From assembly GCF_020524585.1 (NCBI RefSeq), contig NZ_JAIVLK010000003.1:434001-498000 (forward strand): DNA of 64,000 nucleotides, in the 5' to 3' direction. Source of the stretch: Celeribacter naphthalenivorans (GTDB taxonomy: Bacteria; Pseudomonadota; Alphaproteobacteria; Rhodobacterales; Rhodobacteraceae). Below the pieces are notes generated by a model. That model was not told where the DNA came from. It was given only the letters and a program-made list of their open reading frames with translations, and did not search any database. The position numbers were made by a program, and so were the translations under genes. Position 1 is the first letter of the stretch, and the number at the start of each line of letters is the position of its first letter. Below, in pieces: positions 45,408 to 54,792 of the stretch.

Positions 45408-46666
45408 TGTCCGCCAATCCCCCGATTTTTGCGACACTCGGCTGTCGCCTCAACGCCTATGAAACCGAGGCGATGAAAGAGCTGGCCGAGGCCAATGGGG
45501 TCGAGAACGCCGTGGTGGTCAACACCTGTGCCGTGACCGCCGAAGCCGTGCGTAAGGCCCGCCAGGAGATTCGCAAGCTGCGGCGCGAAAACCCTGAGGC
45601 GAAGATCATCGTCACCGGATGCGCGGCGCAGACGGAGCCGGAGACCTTTGCCACGATGGGCGAGGTCGATTTGGTGATCGGCAACACGGAAAAGATGCAG
45701 CCCGAGACCTGGCAGAACATGGGGCCGAATTTTATCGGCGACACCGAACGTGTGCAGGTCAATGATATCATGTCGGTGACGGAAACCGCCGGGCACCTCA
45801 TCGACGGTTTCGGGCGGCACCGGGCCTATGTGCAGGTGCAAAACGGCTGCGATCACCGCTGTACGTTTTGCATCATTCCCTATGGCCGGGGCAATTCGCG
45901 CTCTGTGCCCGCCGGTGTCGTGGTCGATCAGATTAAGCGGCTGGTGGATAAGGGCTTCAACGAGGTCGTGCTCACGGGGGTCGATCTGACGTCTTGGGGG
46001 GCGGATTTGCCGGCCACTCCGCGTTTGGGCGATCTGGTGATGAGGATTTTGAAACTGGTGCCGGACCTGCCGCGGCTCAGGATTTCGTCGATTGATTCCA
46101 TCGAGGCCGACGAGATGCTGATGCAGGCAATCGCAACTGAGTCGCGTTTGATGCCGCATCTGCACCTGTCTTTGCAGCATGGCGACGATTTGATTCTGAA
46201 ACGCATGGCGCGGCGGCACCTGCGCGACGATGCGATCCGGTTTTGCGAAGACGCGCGCAAACTTCGGCCAGAAATGACCTTTGGTGCCGACATCATCGCG
46301 GGCTTCCCGACGGAGACCGAAGCGCAGTTCGAGAATTCGATCAAACTGGTGACCGATTGCGACCTCACGTGGCTGCACGTCTTTCCCTATTCTAAACGCG
46401 AAGGCACGCCCGCCGCGAAAATCCCGCGTCAGGTGAACGGCAAAGTGATCCGCGACCGTGCGGCGCGGCTTCGGGCCGTGGGGGATGAGCAGGTGCAAAA
46501 GCATCTTGAGGCTCAAATTGGCCGTGAGCATGTGATCCTGATGGAAAACCCGCATATGGGGCGGACGGAACAGTTCACCGAGGTGAGTTTCGAGACAGCT
46601 CAAGACGAAGGCGCGATCCTCAAAGCCGTGATCACAGGCGTCAAAGGCACGCAGCTCACCGCATGA
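45407..46666 (+). CDS. mtaB: tRNA t6A37 methylthiotransferase MtaB
   Basis: MtaB is a radical-SAM enzyme that turns t6A37 into ms2t6A in tRNAs such as tRNA-Lys(UUU). The 419-aa product has the N-terminal TLGCRLNAYETEAM cluster domain, further cysteines in NTCAVT and TGCAAQ, and the radical-SAM CDHRCTFC followed by IIPYGRG. A C-terminal TRAM-like region is present. It overlaps both dapF and the GST-like gene, forming one operon one kilobase from its likely substrate gene. Confidence 0.92.
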   Translation: MSANPPIFATLGCRLNAYETEAMKELAEANGVENAVVVNTCAVTAEAVRKARQEIRKLRRENPEAKIIVTGCAAQTEPETFATMGEVDLVIGNTEKMQPETWQNMGPNFIGDTERVQVNDIMSVTETAGHLIDGFGRHRAYVQVQNGCDHRCTFCIIPYGRGNSRSVPAGVVVDQIKRLVDKGFNEVVLTGVDLTSWGADLPATPRLGDLVMRILKLVPDLPRLRISSIDSIEADEMLMQAIATESRLMPHLHLSLQHGDDLILKRMARRHLRDDAIRFCEDARKLRPEMTFGADIIAGFPTETEAQFENSIKLVTDCDLTWLHVFPYSKREGTPAAKIPRQVNGKVIRDRAARLRAVGDEQVQKHLEAQIGREHVILMENPHMGRTEQFTEVSFETAQDEGAILKAVITGVKGTQLTA

Positions 46667-47316
46667 GACCCATTCTCTATTCCTTTCGCCGCTGTCCCTA
46701 TGCGATGCGGGCGCGGCTTGCGATTGCTTCGGTGGGACTTGAGGTCGAGCTGCGCGAAGTGGTGCTTCGTGACAAGCCACAGGAGATGCTTGCGGCCTCG
46801 CCGAAGGGCACCGTGCCCGTGCTGATCACCGAGACCGGCGTGATGACCGGCGTGATCGAGGAAAGTCGCGAGATCATGGATTGGGCGCTGGCGCAGAACG
46901 ACCCTGAGGGGCTTCTCGATATGCCGCCCGAGGGCGAAGAGTGGATCGCGCAGATCGAAGGCCCGTTCAAGGTCGCACTGGACCGCTACAAATATGAGAC
47001 GCGGTACGAGGGGGTGGAGCCGCTGGCCGAGCGAGAGAAGGCAGCCGCCATTCTGAGACAGGTGGACGAACAGCTTCGCGAGCGTCTTTGGCTTTATGGA
47101 GATCGACCCAGCTTCGCCGATCTGGCGACGATCACCTTCGTGCGACAATTCGCCATGGTGGACCGGGCATGGTTCGAGCATGAGGATTGGGCGGGGATTC
47201 AGGGATGGTTGGCGCGGTTTCTGGCGTCAGAACGGTTTGCGCAGATTATGCTGAAATATGAAAAATGGCAGCCGGGAGGTGATCCGGTGATTTTCCCGGC
47301 CATTTCATTGAATTGA
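46663..47316 (+). CDS. Glutathione S-transferase family protein
   Basis: The 217-aa product has a thioredoxin-like N-terminal domain with SFRRCPYAMRARLA (residues 7-20), the glutathione-site SPKGTVPVL followed by an ESREIMDW block, and an all-helical C-terminal domain with DRPSFADLATI. The CPYA start is reminiscent of glutaredoxin-2/omega-type members. The substrate is unknown. The start overlaps the mtaB stop (ATGA). Confidence 0.85.
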   Translation: MRPILYSFRRCPYAMRARLAIASVGLEVELREVVLRDKPQEMLAASPKGTVPVLITETGVMTGVIEESREIMDWALAQNDPEGLLDMPPEGEEWIAQIEGPFKVALDRYKYETRYEGVEPLAEREKAAAILRQVDEQLRERLWLYGDRPSFADLATITFVRQFAMVDRAWFEHEDWAGIQGWLARFLASERFAQIMLKYEKWQPGGDPVIFPAISLN

Positions 47317-47560
47317 TATTCAACGAAAAACACGAGTTACCCGCAAATCGCATCCGTGTTGGCGAATATAGGTATCTCGGAGATGTATCTTATCTGTCCC
47401 CAAGACACCACACCGCGACAGATCGCGCGTGTTCACAATTCATTGAATGCTAGACGTGAGCGCCTGCGCTCGCTAAAACCGCCTGCGAAGGGCTGCGGGA
47501 AAACTGCGGCCTCTCATGCATTGGCCGGGGAGGACCGGCCGAAGAAATTGGAGAATTGCA

Positions 47561-48124
47561 GTGTCCCACGTAGATGAACACGAAGGCACCCGACGCGATT
47601 TCCTGTACTACGCCACTGGTGGCGCAGGTGCAGTTGCCGCTGGTGCCGTAGTCTGGCCGCTGGTCAACCAGATGAACCCCTCCGCAGACGTTCAGGCGTT
47701 GAGCTCGATCCGCGTTGATATCAGCGGGATCGAGGTCGGCACGCAGCTGACCGTCAAGTGGCGCGGCAAGCCGGTGTTCATCCGTCGGCGCACCCAGGAT
47801 GAAATCGACGCGGCGCGTGCGGTGACCATGGACGAGCTGGTCGACCCGGTTGCTCGGAACGACAACAAAGACGCGACGCTCGATGCCGAAGATCAGAACC
47901 GCACCATGGACGAAGCTGGCGAATGGCTGGTGATGATGGGCGTGTGTACTCACCTCGGCTGTGTGCCGCTGGGCGATGGCGCCGGTGACTTTGGCGGCTG
48001 GTTCTGCCCCTGTCACGGCTCTCACTACGATACCTCCGGTCGTATCCGCAAAGGGCCGGCGCCCGAGAACCTTCCGGTTCCGGTTGCCGCCTTCGACGGC
48101 GACACCGAGATTGTTCTGGGCTAA
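47561..48124 (+). CDS. petA: Cytochrome bc1 complex Rieske iron-sulfur subunit
   Basis: The 187-aa product has a twin-arginine/transmembrane anchor ([11 protein letters not shown], then [13 protein letters not shown]) and the Rieske cluster motifs CTHLGC and CPCHGS near residues 128 and 148. It passes electrons from quinol to cytochrome c1. GTG 47561 follows GGAG and gives the normal start [14 protein letters not shown]. The 244-base gap upstream holds the petABC promoter; no gene is seen there. Confidence 0.95.
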   Translation: MSHVDEHEGTRRDFLYYATGGAGAVAAGAVVWPLVNQMNPSADVQALSSIRVDISGIEVGTQLTVKWRGKPVFIRRRTQDEIDAARAVTMDELVDPVARNDNKDATLDAEDQNRTMDEAGEWLVMMGVCTHLGCVPLGDGAGDFGGWFCPCHGSHYDTSGRIRKGPAPENLPVPVAAFDGDTEIVLG

Positions 48125-48135
48125 GGGAGGAACTT

Positions 48136-49449
48136 ATGTCTGGTATTCCGCACGACCATTACGAGCCGAAGACGACACTCACCAAAGGTGTCGAAAGACG
48201 GCTTCCGATCATCGGCCTGATCTATAACACGCTGATGATCCCGACCCCGAAAAACCTGAACTGGATGTGGATCTGGGGCATTGTGCTCGCCTTCTGCCTC
48301 GCGCTTCAGATTGTCACCGGTATTGTTCTGGTGATGCACTACACCCCGCATGTCGATCTGGCTTTCGCCTCTGTCGAACACATCATGCGTGACGTGAACG
48401 GCGGCCATATGCTGCGTTACCTGCACGCCAACGGCGCGTCGCTGTTCTTCTTCGCTGTGTATCTGCACATTTTCCGCGGTCTCTACTACGGGTCTTACAA
48501 GGCGCCGCGCGAGATCACCTGGATCATCGGCATGATCATCTACCTCCTGATGATGGCGACCGGCTTTATGGGCTACGTTCTGCCCTGGGGTCAGATGTCC
48601 TTCTGGGGCGCGACCGTGATCACCGGCCTCTTCGGCGCGATCCCGTTCATCGGCGAGCCGATCCAGACCTGGCTTCTGGGCGGACCGGCCGTGGACAACG
48701 CCACGCTGAACCGCTTCTTCTCGCTGCACTACCTCCTGCCCTTCGTGATCGCAGGTCTGGTGATCGTGCACATCTGGGCCTTCCACAACACCGGCAACAA
48801 CAACCCCACGGGTGTTGAAGTGCGCCGCACCTCGAAAGCCGAAGCGGAAAAAGACACGCTGCCGTTCTGGCCGTATTTCGTGATCAAAGACCTCTTCGCC
48901 CTGGGCGTGGTTCTGATCGCTTTCTTCGCGGTTGTCGGTTTCATGCCGAACTACCTCGGCCACCCGGACAACTACATCGAAGCCAACCCGCTTTCGACGC
49001 CTGCTCACATCGTGCCGGAATGGTACTTCCTGCCGTTCTACGCGATCCTGCGTGCCTTCACCGCTGACGTTTGGGCCGTACAACTCGTGTCCATGCTCAC
49101 CGGCGGCATCGTCGATGCGAAGTTCTTCGGTGTGCTCGCCATGTTCGGCGCCATCATCGCCATGGCCCTCGTGCCGTGGCTGGACACCTCGTCCGTGCGT
49201 TCGGGCAAATACCGTCCGAGCTTCAAATGGTGGTTCTGGCTTCTGGCCGTGGACTTCGTCGTGCTGATGTGGGTTGGCGCCATGCCGACCGACGGCATCT
49301 ACCCGTATATCTCGCTGATCGGCGCAACCTATTGGTTCGCCTACTTCTTCGTGATCCTCCCGCTTCTGGGTGTGCTCGAGAAACCGGCCCCGCTGCCGGC
49401 CTCTATCGAAGAAGATTTCGCGTCCCACTACCCGGGCGCGGCAGAGTGA
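48136..49449 (+). CDS. petB: Cytochrome bc1 complex cytochrome b
   Basis: The 437-aa product has eight transmembrane helices, the paired haem-ligand histidines in the second and fourth helices, and the Qo-site [13 protein letters not shown]. It starts [13 protein letters not shown] after GGGAGG. It lies 11 bases after petA and 17 before petC, as in the alphaproteobacterial fbc operon. Confidence 0.97.
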   Translation: MSGIPHDHYEPKTTLTKGVERRLPIIGLIYNTLMIPTPKNLNWMWIWGIVLAFCLALQIVTGIVLVMHYTPHVDLAFASVEHIMRDVNGGHMLRYLHANGASLFFFAVYLHIFRGLYYGSYKAPREITWIIGMIIYLLMMATGFMGYVLPWGQMSFWGATVITGLFGAIPFIGEPIQTWLLGGPAVDNATLNRFFSLHYLLPFVIAGLVIVHIWAFHNTGNNNPTGVEVRRTSKAEAEKDTLPFWPYFVIKDLFALGVVLIAFFAVVGFMPNYLGHPDNYIEANPLSTPAHIVPEWYFLPFYAILRAFTADVWAVQLVSMLTGGIVDAKFFGVLAMFGAIIAMALVPWLDTSSVRSGKYRPSFKWWFWLLAVDFVVLMWVGAMPTDGIYPYISLIGATYWFAYFFVILPLLGVLEKPAPLPASIEEDFASHYPGAAE

Positions 49450-49466
49450 GAAAGGAAACAGGGACA

Positions 49467-50285
49467 ATGATCAAGAACCTCACCCTCTCCGCCCTCACCG
49501 CTTTGGGTCTTTCTGCCACGGCCGCTCTGGCCGCTGGCGAAGGTGGGCATATCCATGACGTGGACTTCTCCTTCGAGGGCCCGTTTGGCAAATACGACCA
49601 GATGCAGCTTCAGCGCGGTCTGCAGATCTACACTGAGGTCTGCTCCTCCTGTCACGGCATGAAATTCGTGCCGATCCGCACCCTCGCGGATGAAGGTGGC
49701 CCGCAGCTTCCCGAAGATCAGGTGCGCGCCTATGCGTCCCAGCTTTTGGTCGCTGACGAAGCCTCCAACATGCATCTCTTCGACTATGACGAAGGCGCTG
49801 CGCGTCCGCTGACCGAGAACGACCACTTCCCGGCCAACAATGCGCAAAACGCACCGGACCTGTCGCTGATGGCGAAGGCGCGTGCGGGCTTCCACGGTCC
49901 GGCGGGCACGGGGATCAACCAGTTCCTCAAAGGCATTGGTGGCCCCGAGTATATCGTCGCCATTCTCACCGGCTACACCGGCGAGGAGAAAGTCGAAGCT
50001 GGCACCACCTATTACGAGAACACCGCCTTCTCGACCGGTTGGATCGCCATGGCTCCGCCGCTTTATGGTGAGGACGTCGAATTTGCTGACGGTCACTCCA
50101 ATGAGCTGCACCATGAAGCCGAAGACATCGCAGCCTTCCTGATGTGGGCGGCTGAGCCCAAGATGATGGCCCGCAAGAAAGCCGGTTTTGTCGCCGTGAC
50201 CTTCCTTGTGATCCTGACCTCGCTTTTGTACCTGACGAACAAAAAGCTTTGGGCGCCGCACAAAGGCAAAAAGACCACGCTCTGA
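49467..50285 (+). CDS. petC: Cytochrome bc1 complex cytochrome c1
   Basis: The 272-aa product has a signal peptide ([20 protein letters not shown]), the haem site CSSCH with the following GMKFVPIR, the axial Met in WIAMAPPL, and a C-terminal membrane anchor ([16 protein letters not shown]). ATG 49467 after AAAGGA is the start; the long open frame upstream lies inside petB in another frame. A strong terminator closes the operon. Confidence 0.96.
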   Translation: MIKNLTLSALTALGLSATAALAAGEGGHIHDVDFSFEGPFGKYDQMQLQRGLQIYTEVCSSCHGMKFVPIRTLADEGGPQLPEDQVRAYASQLLVADEASNMHLFDYDEGAARPLTENDHFPANNAQNAPDLSLMAKARAGFHGPAGTGINQFLKGIGGPEYIVAILTGYTGEEKVEAGTTYYENTAFSTGWIAMAPPLYGEDVEFADGHSNELHHEAEDIAAFLMWAAEPKMMARKKAGFVAVTFLVILTSLLYLTNKKLWAPHKGKKTTL

Positions 50286-50306
50286 GTTAGAGTTGGTTCG
50301 AATGAG

Positions 50307-50334
50307 AAAGCGCCCCAAATCGGGGCGCTTTTTT
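50307..50334. terminator. Bidirectional terminator between petC and thiQ
   Basis: AAGCGCCCC (50308-50316) pairs with GGGGCGCTT (50322-50330), followed by a T run on the plus strand and, read on the minus strand, by TTTCTC. It serves petABC and probably also thiBPQ. Confidence 0.9.
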
Positions 50335-51029
50335 CATGGTCCAATGTAGGCTTTGAGCCCTTCTGGCGGATCGGTTTTCATCTCTGCCCAGTCTCTGGGT
50401 GGCTGGCCATGCCCGTCCTCGATCCAGATCACCAGATTGGCGAAGCGGTCCACATCCGCGATGTCATGGGTGACCATCAACATGGTCGCACCGAGTTTCT
50501 CGCTGACTTCTTTGGCCAATCCGATCATCTCACCCCGCATCGCCGGTCCCAGTGCGGAAAACGGCTCATCCAGCAGGATCAGAGGCTTTTCCTGCACCAA
50601 CACCCGTGCGAGCGCCACACGGCTCTGTTGCCCGCCAGACAGCTCCGCAGGGCGGCGTGTCTCCATACCTGCGAGACCGACGGCACTCAGTGCTTCGGAC
50701 ACACGCTCTTGCTCCGCTTTGCTCAGGCGCAGGTTGGGCCTGATCCCAAGCCCGACATTCTGCGCCGCTGTCATATGGGCAAAGAGGTTGTTGTCCTGAA
50801 ACAGATGCGAGATCGGCCGCGCGTGGGGCAGGGCCTGTGTCACGTCTTTCCCATCCCAAAGCATTGCGCCCGCGTCCGGCACCTCGAATCCGCCGATGAG
50901 CGACAACAGCGTGGATTTCCCCGCGCCAGATGGACCGATGATGGCGACACGGGCGCCGTTGGGGATCGAAAAGTCAGCAGAGAGGGTGAAATCCCCCTGT
51001 GTCAGGCGGATGGATCGAAGCTCAAGCAC
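50334..51029 (-). CDS. thiQ: Thiamine ABC transporter ATP-binding protein
   Basis: ThiQ powers thiamine/TPP uptake. The 231-aa product has Walker A GPSGAGKS, signature LSGGQQSRVALAR, Walker B LILLDEPFSALG and the switch His in VTHDIAD. It overlaps thiP by eight bases and is the last gene of thiBPQ under TPP riboswitch control. Confidence 0.92.
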   Translation of the reverse strand: MLELRSIRLTQGDFTLSADFSIPNGARVAIIGPSGAGKSTLLSLIGGFEVPDAGAMLWDGKDVTQALPHARPISHLFQDNNLFAHMTAAQNVGLGIRPNLRLSKAEQERVSEALSAVGLAGMETRRPAELSGGQQSRVALARVLVQEKPLILLDEPFSALGPAMRGEMIGLAKEVSEKLGATMLMVTHDIADVDRFANLVIWIEDGHGQPPRDWAEMKTDPPEGLKAYIGP

Positions 51030-52566
51030 GGCGTCTCCCCCAAAGATCGAAGATGTAAAACAGAGCCAAACTCAGCCCCAAAAGCAGCAAAGCCGCACCC
51101 ATCGCCTGGTCCATGCGGTAAGACCCCATGAGGCGATAAATTTGCAAAGGGAGCGTCGCGGCCTCTGGGCGGGCAAAGAGAGCAATCACGCCTAAATCCC
51201 CCATCGAAAGCGCGGCAGCAAGCCCGGCAGAGAACCCCATGGGCACACGTAGGCGTGGCAAAAGAACGAGCCGAACCCGGCTGAAACCAGTCAAACCAAG
51301 ACTGTCAGACAGGCGCCCGTAGTCACGCTCTGCGCCACTCAAAGCCGGACCCAAAGCGCGCAAGATAAAGGGCATCGACATCACAGCATTGACCAGCGCC
51401 GTGATCGGCAGCGCCCAATCGGCGGGATCGGTAATCGCAAAGAGCACGATGTAAAGCCCCGTGCCCATCACAAGCGGAGAGGCGGCGATGGAGGACATGC
51501 CAATGATCTCAAGGCTACGAAACCGAAGCGCGGCGAGCGCAAGTGTCAGGGACATGAAGATTGCCAGAAACGCGGAGCCGATGGCCGTCAAAATCGACCG
51601 CAAGGCCGCAGACCAGACAGAACCGGGCAGGTCGATCAGGCCGGGCGCGCCACGCAAGGTGATGGCGAGCAGGGGCGTCAAAAGAAAGACACTGATCAGG
51701 CCAACCCAGAGCATATCGAGCGCCCGAGCCGGAGCGTTGTGGGCGTCGAAGCGTTGCACCACGCGACGAAGCCCGCCGGACCCCATCTGTGGCACGCGAA
51801 ATTTCAAAGAGGCTGTCGCCGCGACAGCGCAGATCACCACTTGGATCAGGGCCAAAAGCGAGGCTTTGCCAAGGTTGAAGTCATAGCGAAACGCCTCATA
51901 GATCGCGAGTTCGACTGTTGTCGCCTTGGGGCCGCCGCCAAAGGTGAGCGCGATGGCAAAGGAGGTGGTGCAGATCAGGAAAATGACGGTGAAGGCGCCG
52001 GGGACAATCTCTTTGAGCATCGGCAGTTCGAGGTGACGAAAGATGTCGCGCGGGCCGAAATGGAGCGAGGAGGCGAGACGGAATCTTTCCGCCGGAATGG
52101 CCCCCCACCCCTGAAGCAAAAGCCGGGTCGCCAGAGGCAGGTTGAAAAACACATGCGCCAACACGACGCCGTGAAAGCCGTAGATCGAAATAGGCTCTAA
52201 TCCAGCCCAACTCAGCGCAACAGAGACAAATCCGGCATTGCCGAACACGGCCGTCAGGCCAAGGATCGCCACGATGGTGGGCAAGATAAAAGGCGCGCCC
52301 AAAAGCGTGATCAACAGGCCGCGACCTGGAAAGCTGCGCCGCGCCAAAGCGCGCGCGGCGGGAATGGCGAAGAGGACGGAAAGCGCGGCGGACAAAAGTG
52401 CCTGCACCACTGTGAAGCGCACCGCCATCCAGTCAAAACGGGAGAGGGCGGAAAAGCTTTCCGCCCGCAATGCCACCGCGCCCAATGTGCCAACGCTCAA
52501 GGCGGCGACCAGCGCCGCCGCGATGAGACCGGGCCAGAGGGTTACTGAGAAAACGCGCTGCGCCAT
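51022..52566 (-). CDS. thiP: Thiamine ABC transporter permease
   Basis: The 514-aa product is a fused double permease with about twelve transmembrane segments and two binding-protein-dependent transport domains. This layout is characteristic of ThiP. Its start overlaps the end of thiB by 25 bases and its end overlaps thiQ, so the three genes are coupled. Confidence 0.92.
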   Translation of the reverse strand: MAQRVFSVTLWPGLIAAALVAALSVGTLGAVALRAESFSALSRFDWMAVRFTVVQALLSAALSVLFAIPAARALARRSFPGRGLLITLLGAPFILPTIVAILGLTAVFGNAGFVSVALSWAGLEPISIYGFHGVVLAHVFFNLPLATRLLLQGWGAIPAERFRLASSLHFGPRDIFRHLELPMLKEIVPGAFTVIFLICTTSFAIALTFGGGPKATTVELAIYEAFRYDFNLGKASLLALIQVVICAVAATASLKFRVPQMGSGGLRRVVQRFDAHNAPARALDMLWVGLISVFLLTPLLAITLRGAPGLIDLPGSVWSAALRSILTAIGSAFLAIFMSLTLALAALRFRSLEIIGMSSIAASPLVMGTGLYIVLFAITDPADWALPITALVNAVMSMPFILRALGPALSGAERDYGRLSDSLGLTGFSRVRLVLLPRLRVPMGFSAGLAAALSMGDLGVIALFARPEAATLPLQIYRLMGSYRMDQAMGAALLLLGLSLALFYIFDLWGRRRA

Positions 52567-53516
52567 TCGGCAATTGCCTCATCCCGCAGGGCTGCGGCTT
52601 CGTCTTCTCCCAAAAGGATTGCCTTGTCGGGGTAGTTCAACTGCGAAAATGCCTCGGGCCATTGCTCTTTCGGAAGCGCGGAAGGATAGGACCAGTTGGC
52701 GGTCGGGATGATGCCTTGGAACGCGGGCGACAGGACGAAATTCATGAATTGATCCGCCAAGTCCGGCTGATCCGTGCCTGCGAGTTTCGCGGTCAGTTCG
52801 ACGGACATGTAATGCCCTTCGTCGAAGAGGGCTGCGGATTTGGTTTCGTCCTCTTCGGCGATGATGTGATAGGCGGGGGAGACGGTGTAGGAGAGCACCA
52901 TGTCGACCTGACCGTCGGTGAACATGCCGTAGGCCTCTGACCAACCTTTGGTCACGGTGGTCACCTTGGGCGCCAGTTTCGCCCAGGCGTCTTCGACCTC
53001 ATCGCCAAAGACCTCATGCCCCCAAAGCACCAGTGTAAGGCCCGAGCTTGAGGTGCGCGGGTCTTGGATGGCGATTTTCCAGTCTTCGTCGGAATTCACC
53101 AGCTCATGAAAGGATTTCGGCGGGTTGGTGATTTTTGTGTTGTCATAAACGAAAGCCGCGAAAGACCAATCGAAGGGCAAAAACGTTTCATCGGTCCATT
53201 CAATCGGCATGGTCAGGGGCGACAGGTCCACGCCATGAGGCGCGAACAGGCCGGTGTCGCGGGCTTGTTTCATCGCATCCACGTTGATGCCGATCGCCAC
53301 GTCTGCCTTGGTCCGTGCGCCCTCAAGACGAATGCGCGGAAGGACATCGCCGGTGATATACTCCAGCTCGCAATCGCATTCTTCCTCAAACGCCGCCTTG
53401 ATCGCGGGACCGGGGCCCCATTCAGAGGCGAAATAATCCGGGGCATAAACGGTGAGGGTCTCTGCCTGAGCAGAGGTTGCGGCCAGCAGTGCCGCAAGGG
53501 TCAATCCATATTTCAT
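52542..53516 (-). CDS. thiB: Thiamine-binding periplasmic protein
   Basis: The 324-aa product has a signal peptide (MKYGLTLAALLAATSAQA) and the ThiB pattern LTVYAPDYFASEWGPG, then DVLPRIRLEGARTKADV and VLSYTVSPAYH. It captures thiamine or its phosphates and delivers them to ThiPQ. ATG 53516 starts the signal peptide; ATG 53534 upstream adds six residues. Confidence 0.92.
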   Translation of the reverse strand: MKYGLTLAALLAATSAQAETLTVYAPDYFASEWGPGPAIKAAFEEECDCELEYITGDVLPRIRLEGARTKADVAIGINVDAMKQARDTGLFAPHGVDLSPLTMPIEWTDETFLPFDWSFAAFVYDNTKITNPPKSFHELVNSDEDWKIAIQDPRTSSSGLTLVLWGHEVFGDEVEDAWAKLAPKVTTVTKGWSEAYGMFTDGQVDMVLSYTVSPAYHIIAEEDETKSAALFDEGHYMSVELTAKLAGTDQPDLADQFMNFVLSPAFQGIIPTANWSYPSALPKEQWPEAFSQLNYPDKAILLGEDEAAALRDEAIAEWRSAFSQ

Positions 53517-53570
53517 GGCTCGCTCCATAGTCATATGGGCGAAGAAAAAGGTCGCGTGTCGAACATCGCT

Positions 53571-53661
53571 GATACCTTCCCTCCGCCGGTGTTAGCCGGT
53601 TCAGGTTCAACGGGTTCGCGTTTGCATCTCAGCCGTGTTTGGCACGGGCACCCCGAGGTAG
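53571..53661 (-). promoter_or_regulatory. TPP riboswitch (THI element)
   Basis: On the minus strand the conserved blocks occur in order: CGGGGTGCC, CTGAGA, AACCTGA and CACCGGCGGAGGGA. These are the thiamine pyrophosphate sensor elements. It lies about 55 bases before thiB and should shut off thiBPQ when TPP is plentiful. Confidence 0.95.
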
Positions 53662-53809
53662 GCGCGAAGCTATGGAAGCCCGTGGCGAAGTTCAAGCGTT
53701 TTCGATGAGATGTGCGGATCGGCTCATAACGGCTCTTTGAAGGCTCGGAGGTGGACCCGTGAGACCTAGGGGCGTAGTCTGATCTCATGAAAATTGGTGA
53801 GAGGATGCC

Positions 53810-54721
53810 ATGAAAGTTACCAGTTTGTTTTTTTGTTTGGGCGCGTTGACCGTGTCGGCGCCCGCTTTTGCGAATTCTGTGCCGGTGGGCTTTGGCACGA
53901 AAGTTATCTGTGAGGGTCTGTCGGGGCGCGCAGGCTTTGCTGACGAGGCCGCGATTTTGGAAATGGACGGGCGTGTCGTGATCCTGCCTCAAACGATCTC
54001 TGCCTCCGGCGCGCGCTATGAGAACGAGGCGGAAGATGTCCTGTTCTGGATTAAGGGCGAAGAAGCGCTTTTGGGCTGGAATGGGGTCGAAATGGATTGT
54101 TCTCTCACTGGGTCCGAGGCGCCATGGGTGGCCCGCGGCAATGAGCCAGGCTGGCGCATCTCGGTGAGTGAAGGCCAGATGCAGGCGGAATTGGACTATG
54201 GCGAAACCGTCCTTGAAAGCGTGTGGCCTTTGGCGCAAGTCGAAGAGGCAAGCCTGACGTATCAAACCGCAGAGCTTGATCTGACGGTGTCGCCGCAGCT
54301 CTGTCACGATGACATGTCTGGACAGGCCTATCCGGAAACCGTGACACTGACCCGAGGCGACAATAGTTTTCAGGGATGTGCGGGGGAGACGATGGATCTT
54401 TTGAATGGGCCAGAGTGGCAGATCGAGGATGTCTCAGGTGCTGGCGTGATTGATGCCAGCCATATCACATTGGCATTCGACGGTGATCGCGTGGCGGGGT
54501 CAACCGGCTGCAATCGCTTCACGGGTGGCTTTGAGCTGACCGGTGAGGGGCTGCGTTTCCTTCAGATGGCGGTGACCCGCATGATGTGCCCGGAGGCCCT
54601 GATGCAGCAGGAGGCACGTGTGTTGGAGGCTCTGTCCAAAGTGGAGCGCTTCGACATCGACGAGACCGGCGCGCTTGTGCTCTACGGTCAGGGTGAGCCG
54701 CTGATCACGGCACGTCGATAA
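53810..54721 (+). CDS. Exported MliC/META-domain protein
   Basis: The 303-aa product has a signal peptide (MKVTSLFFCLGALTVSAPAF). An MliC-like segment follows, ending ALLGWNGVEMDC (about residues 85-97), then a COG3650-type block opening VARGNEPGWRISV. The C-terminal META domain (about 200-300) has GSTGCNRFTGGF and MAVTRMMCPEALMQQE. MliC domains inhibit c-type lysozyme; META domains occur in heat-shock and motility-linked envelope proteins. The exact role is unknown. Confidence 0.8.
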   Translation: MKVTSLFFCLGALTVSAPAFANSVPVGFGTKVICEGLSGRAGFADEAAILEMDGRVVILPQTISASGARYENEAEDVLFWIKGEEALLGWNGVEMDCSLTGSEAPWVARGNEPGWRISVSEGQMQAELDYGETVLESVWPLAQVEEASLTYQTAELDLTVSPQLCHDDMSGQAYPETVTLTRGDNSFQGCAGETMDLLNGPEWQIEDVSGAGVIDASHITLAFDGDRVAGSTGCNRFTGGFELTGEGLRFLQMAVTRMMCPEALMQQEARVLEALSKVERFDIDETGALVLYGQGEPLITARR

Positions 54722-54734
54722 AGGAAGTCGATAA

Positions 54735-54766
54735 AGAAAAACGCCGCCCTGGACTGGGGCGGCGTT
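54735..54766 (-). terminator. Terminator of ilvD
   Basis: AACGCCGCCC (54740-54749) pairs with GGGCGGCGTT (54757-54766). On the minus strand TTTTTC follows directly. It may also stop the META-domain gene from the other side. Confidence 0.85.
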
Positions 54767-54792
54767 CTCCCTTTTCGGGCTGGATTAGAGCC

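Noticed and set aside
47356-47577. Open frame of 73 codons before petA
   Set aside because: It overlaps the petA start in another frame, lacks a ribosome binding site and has no family resemblance. The region is better read as the petABC promoter.
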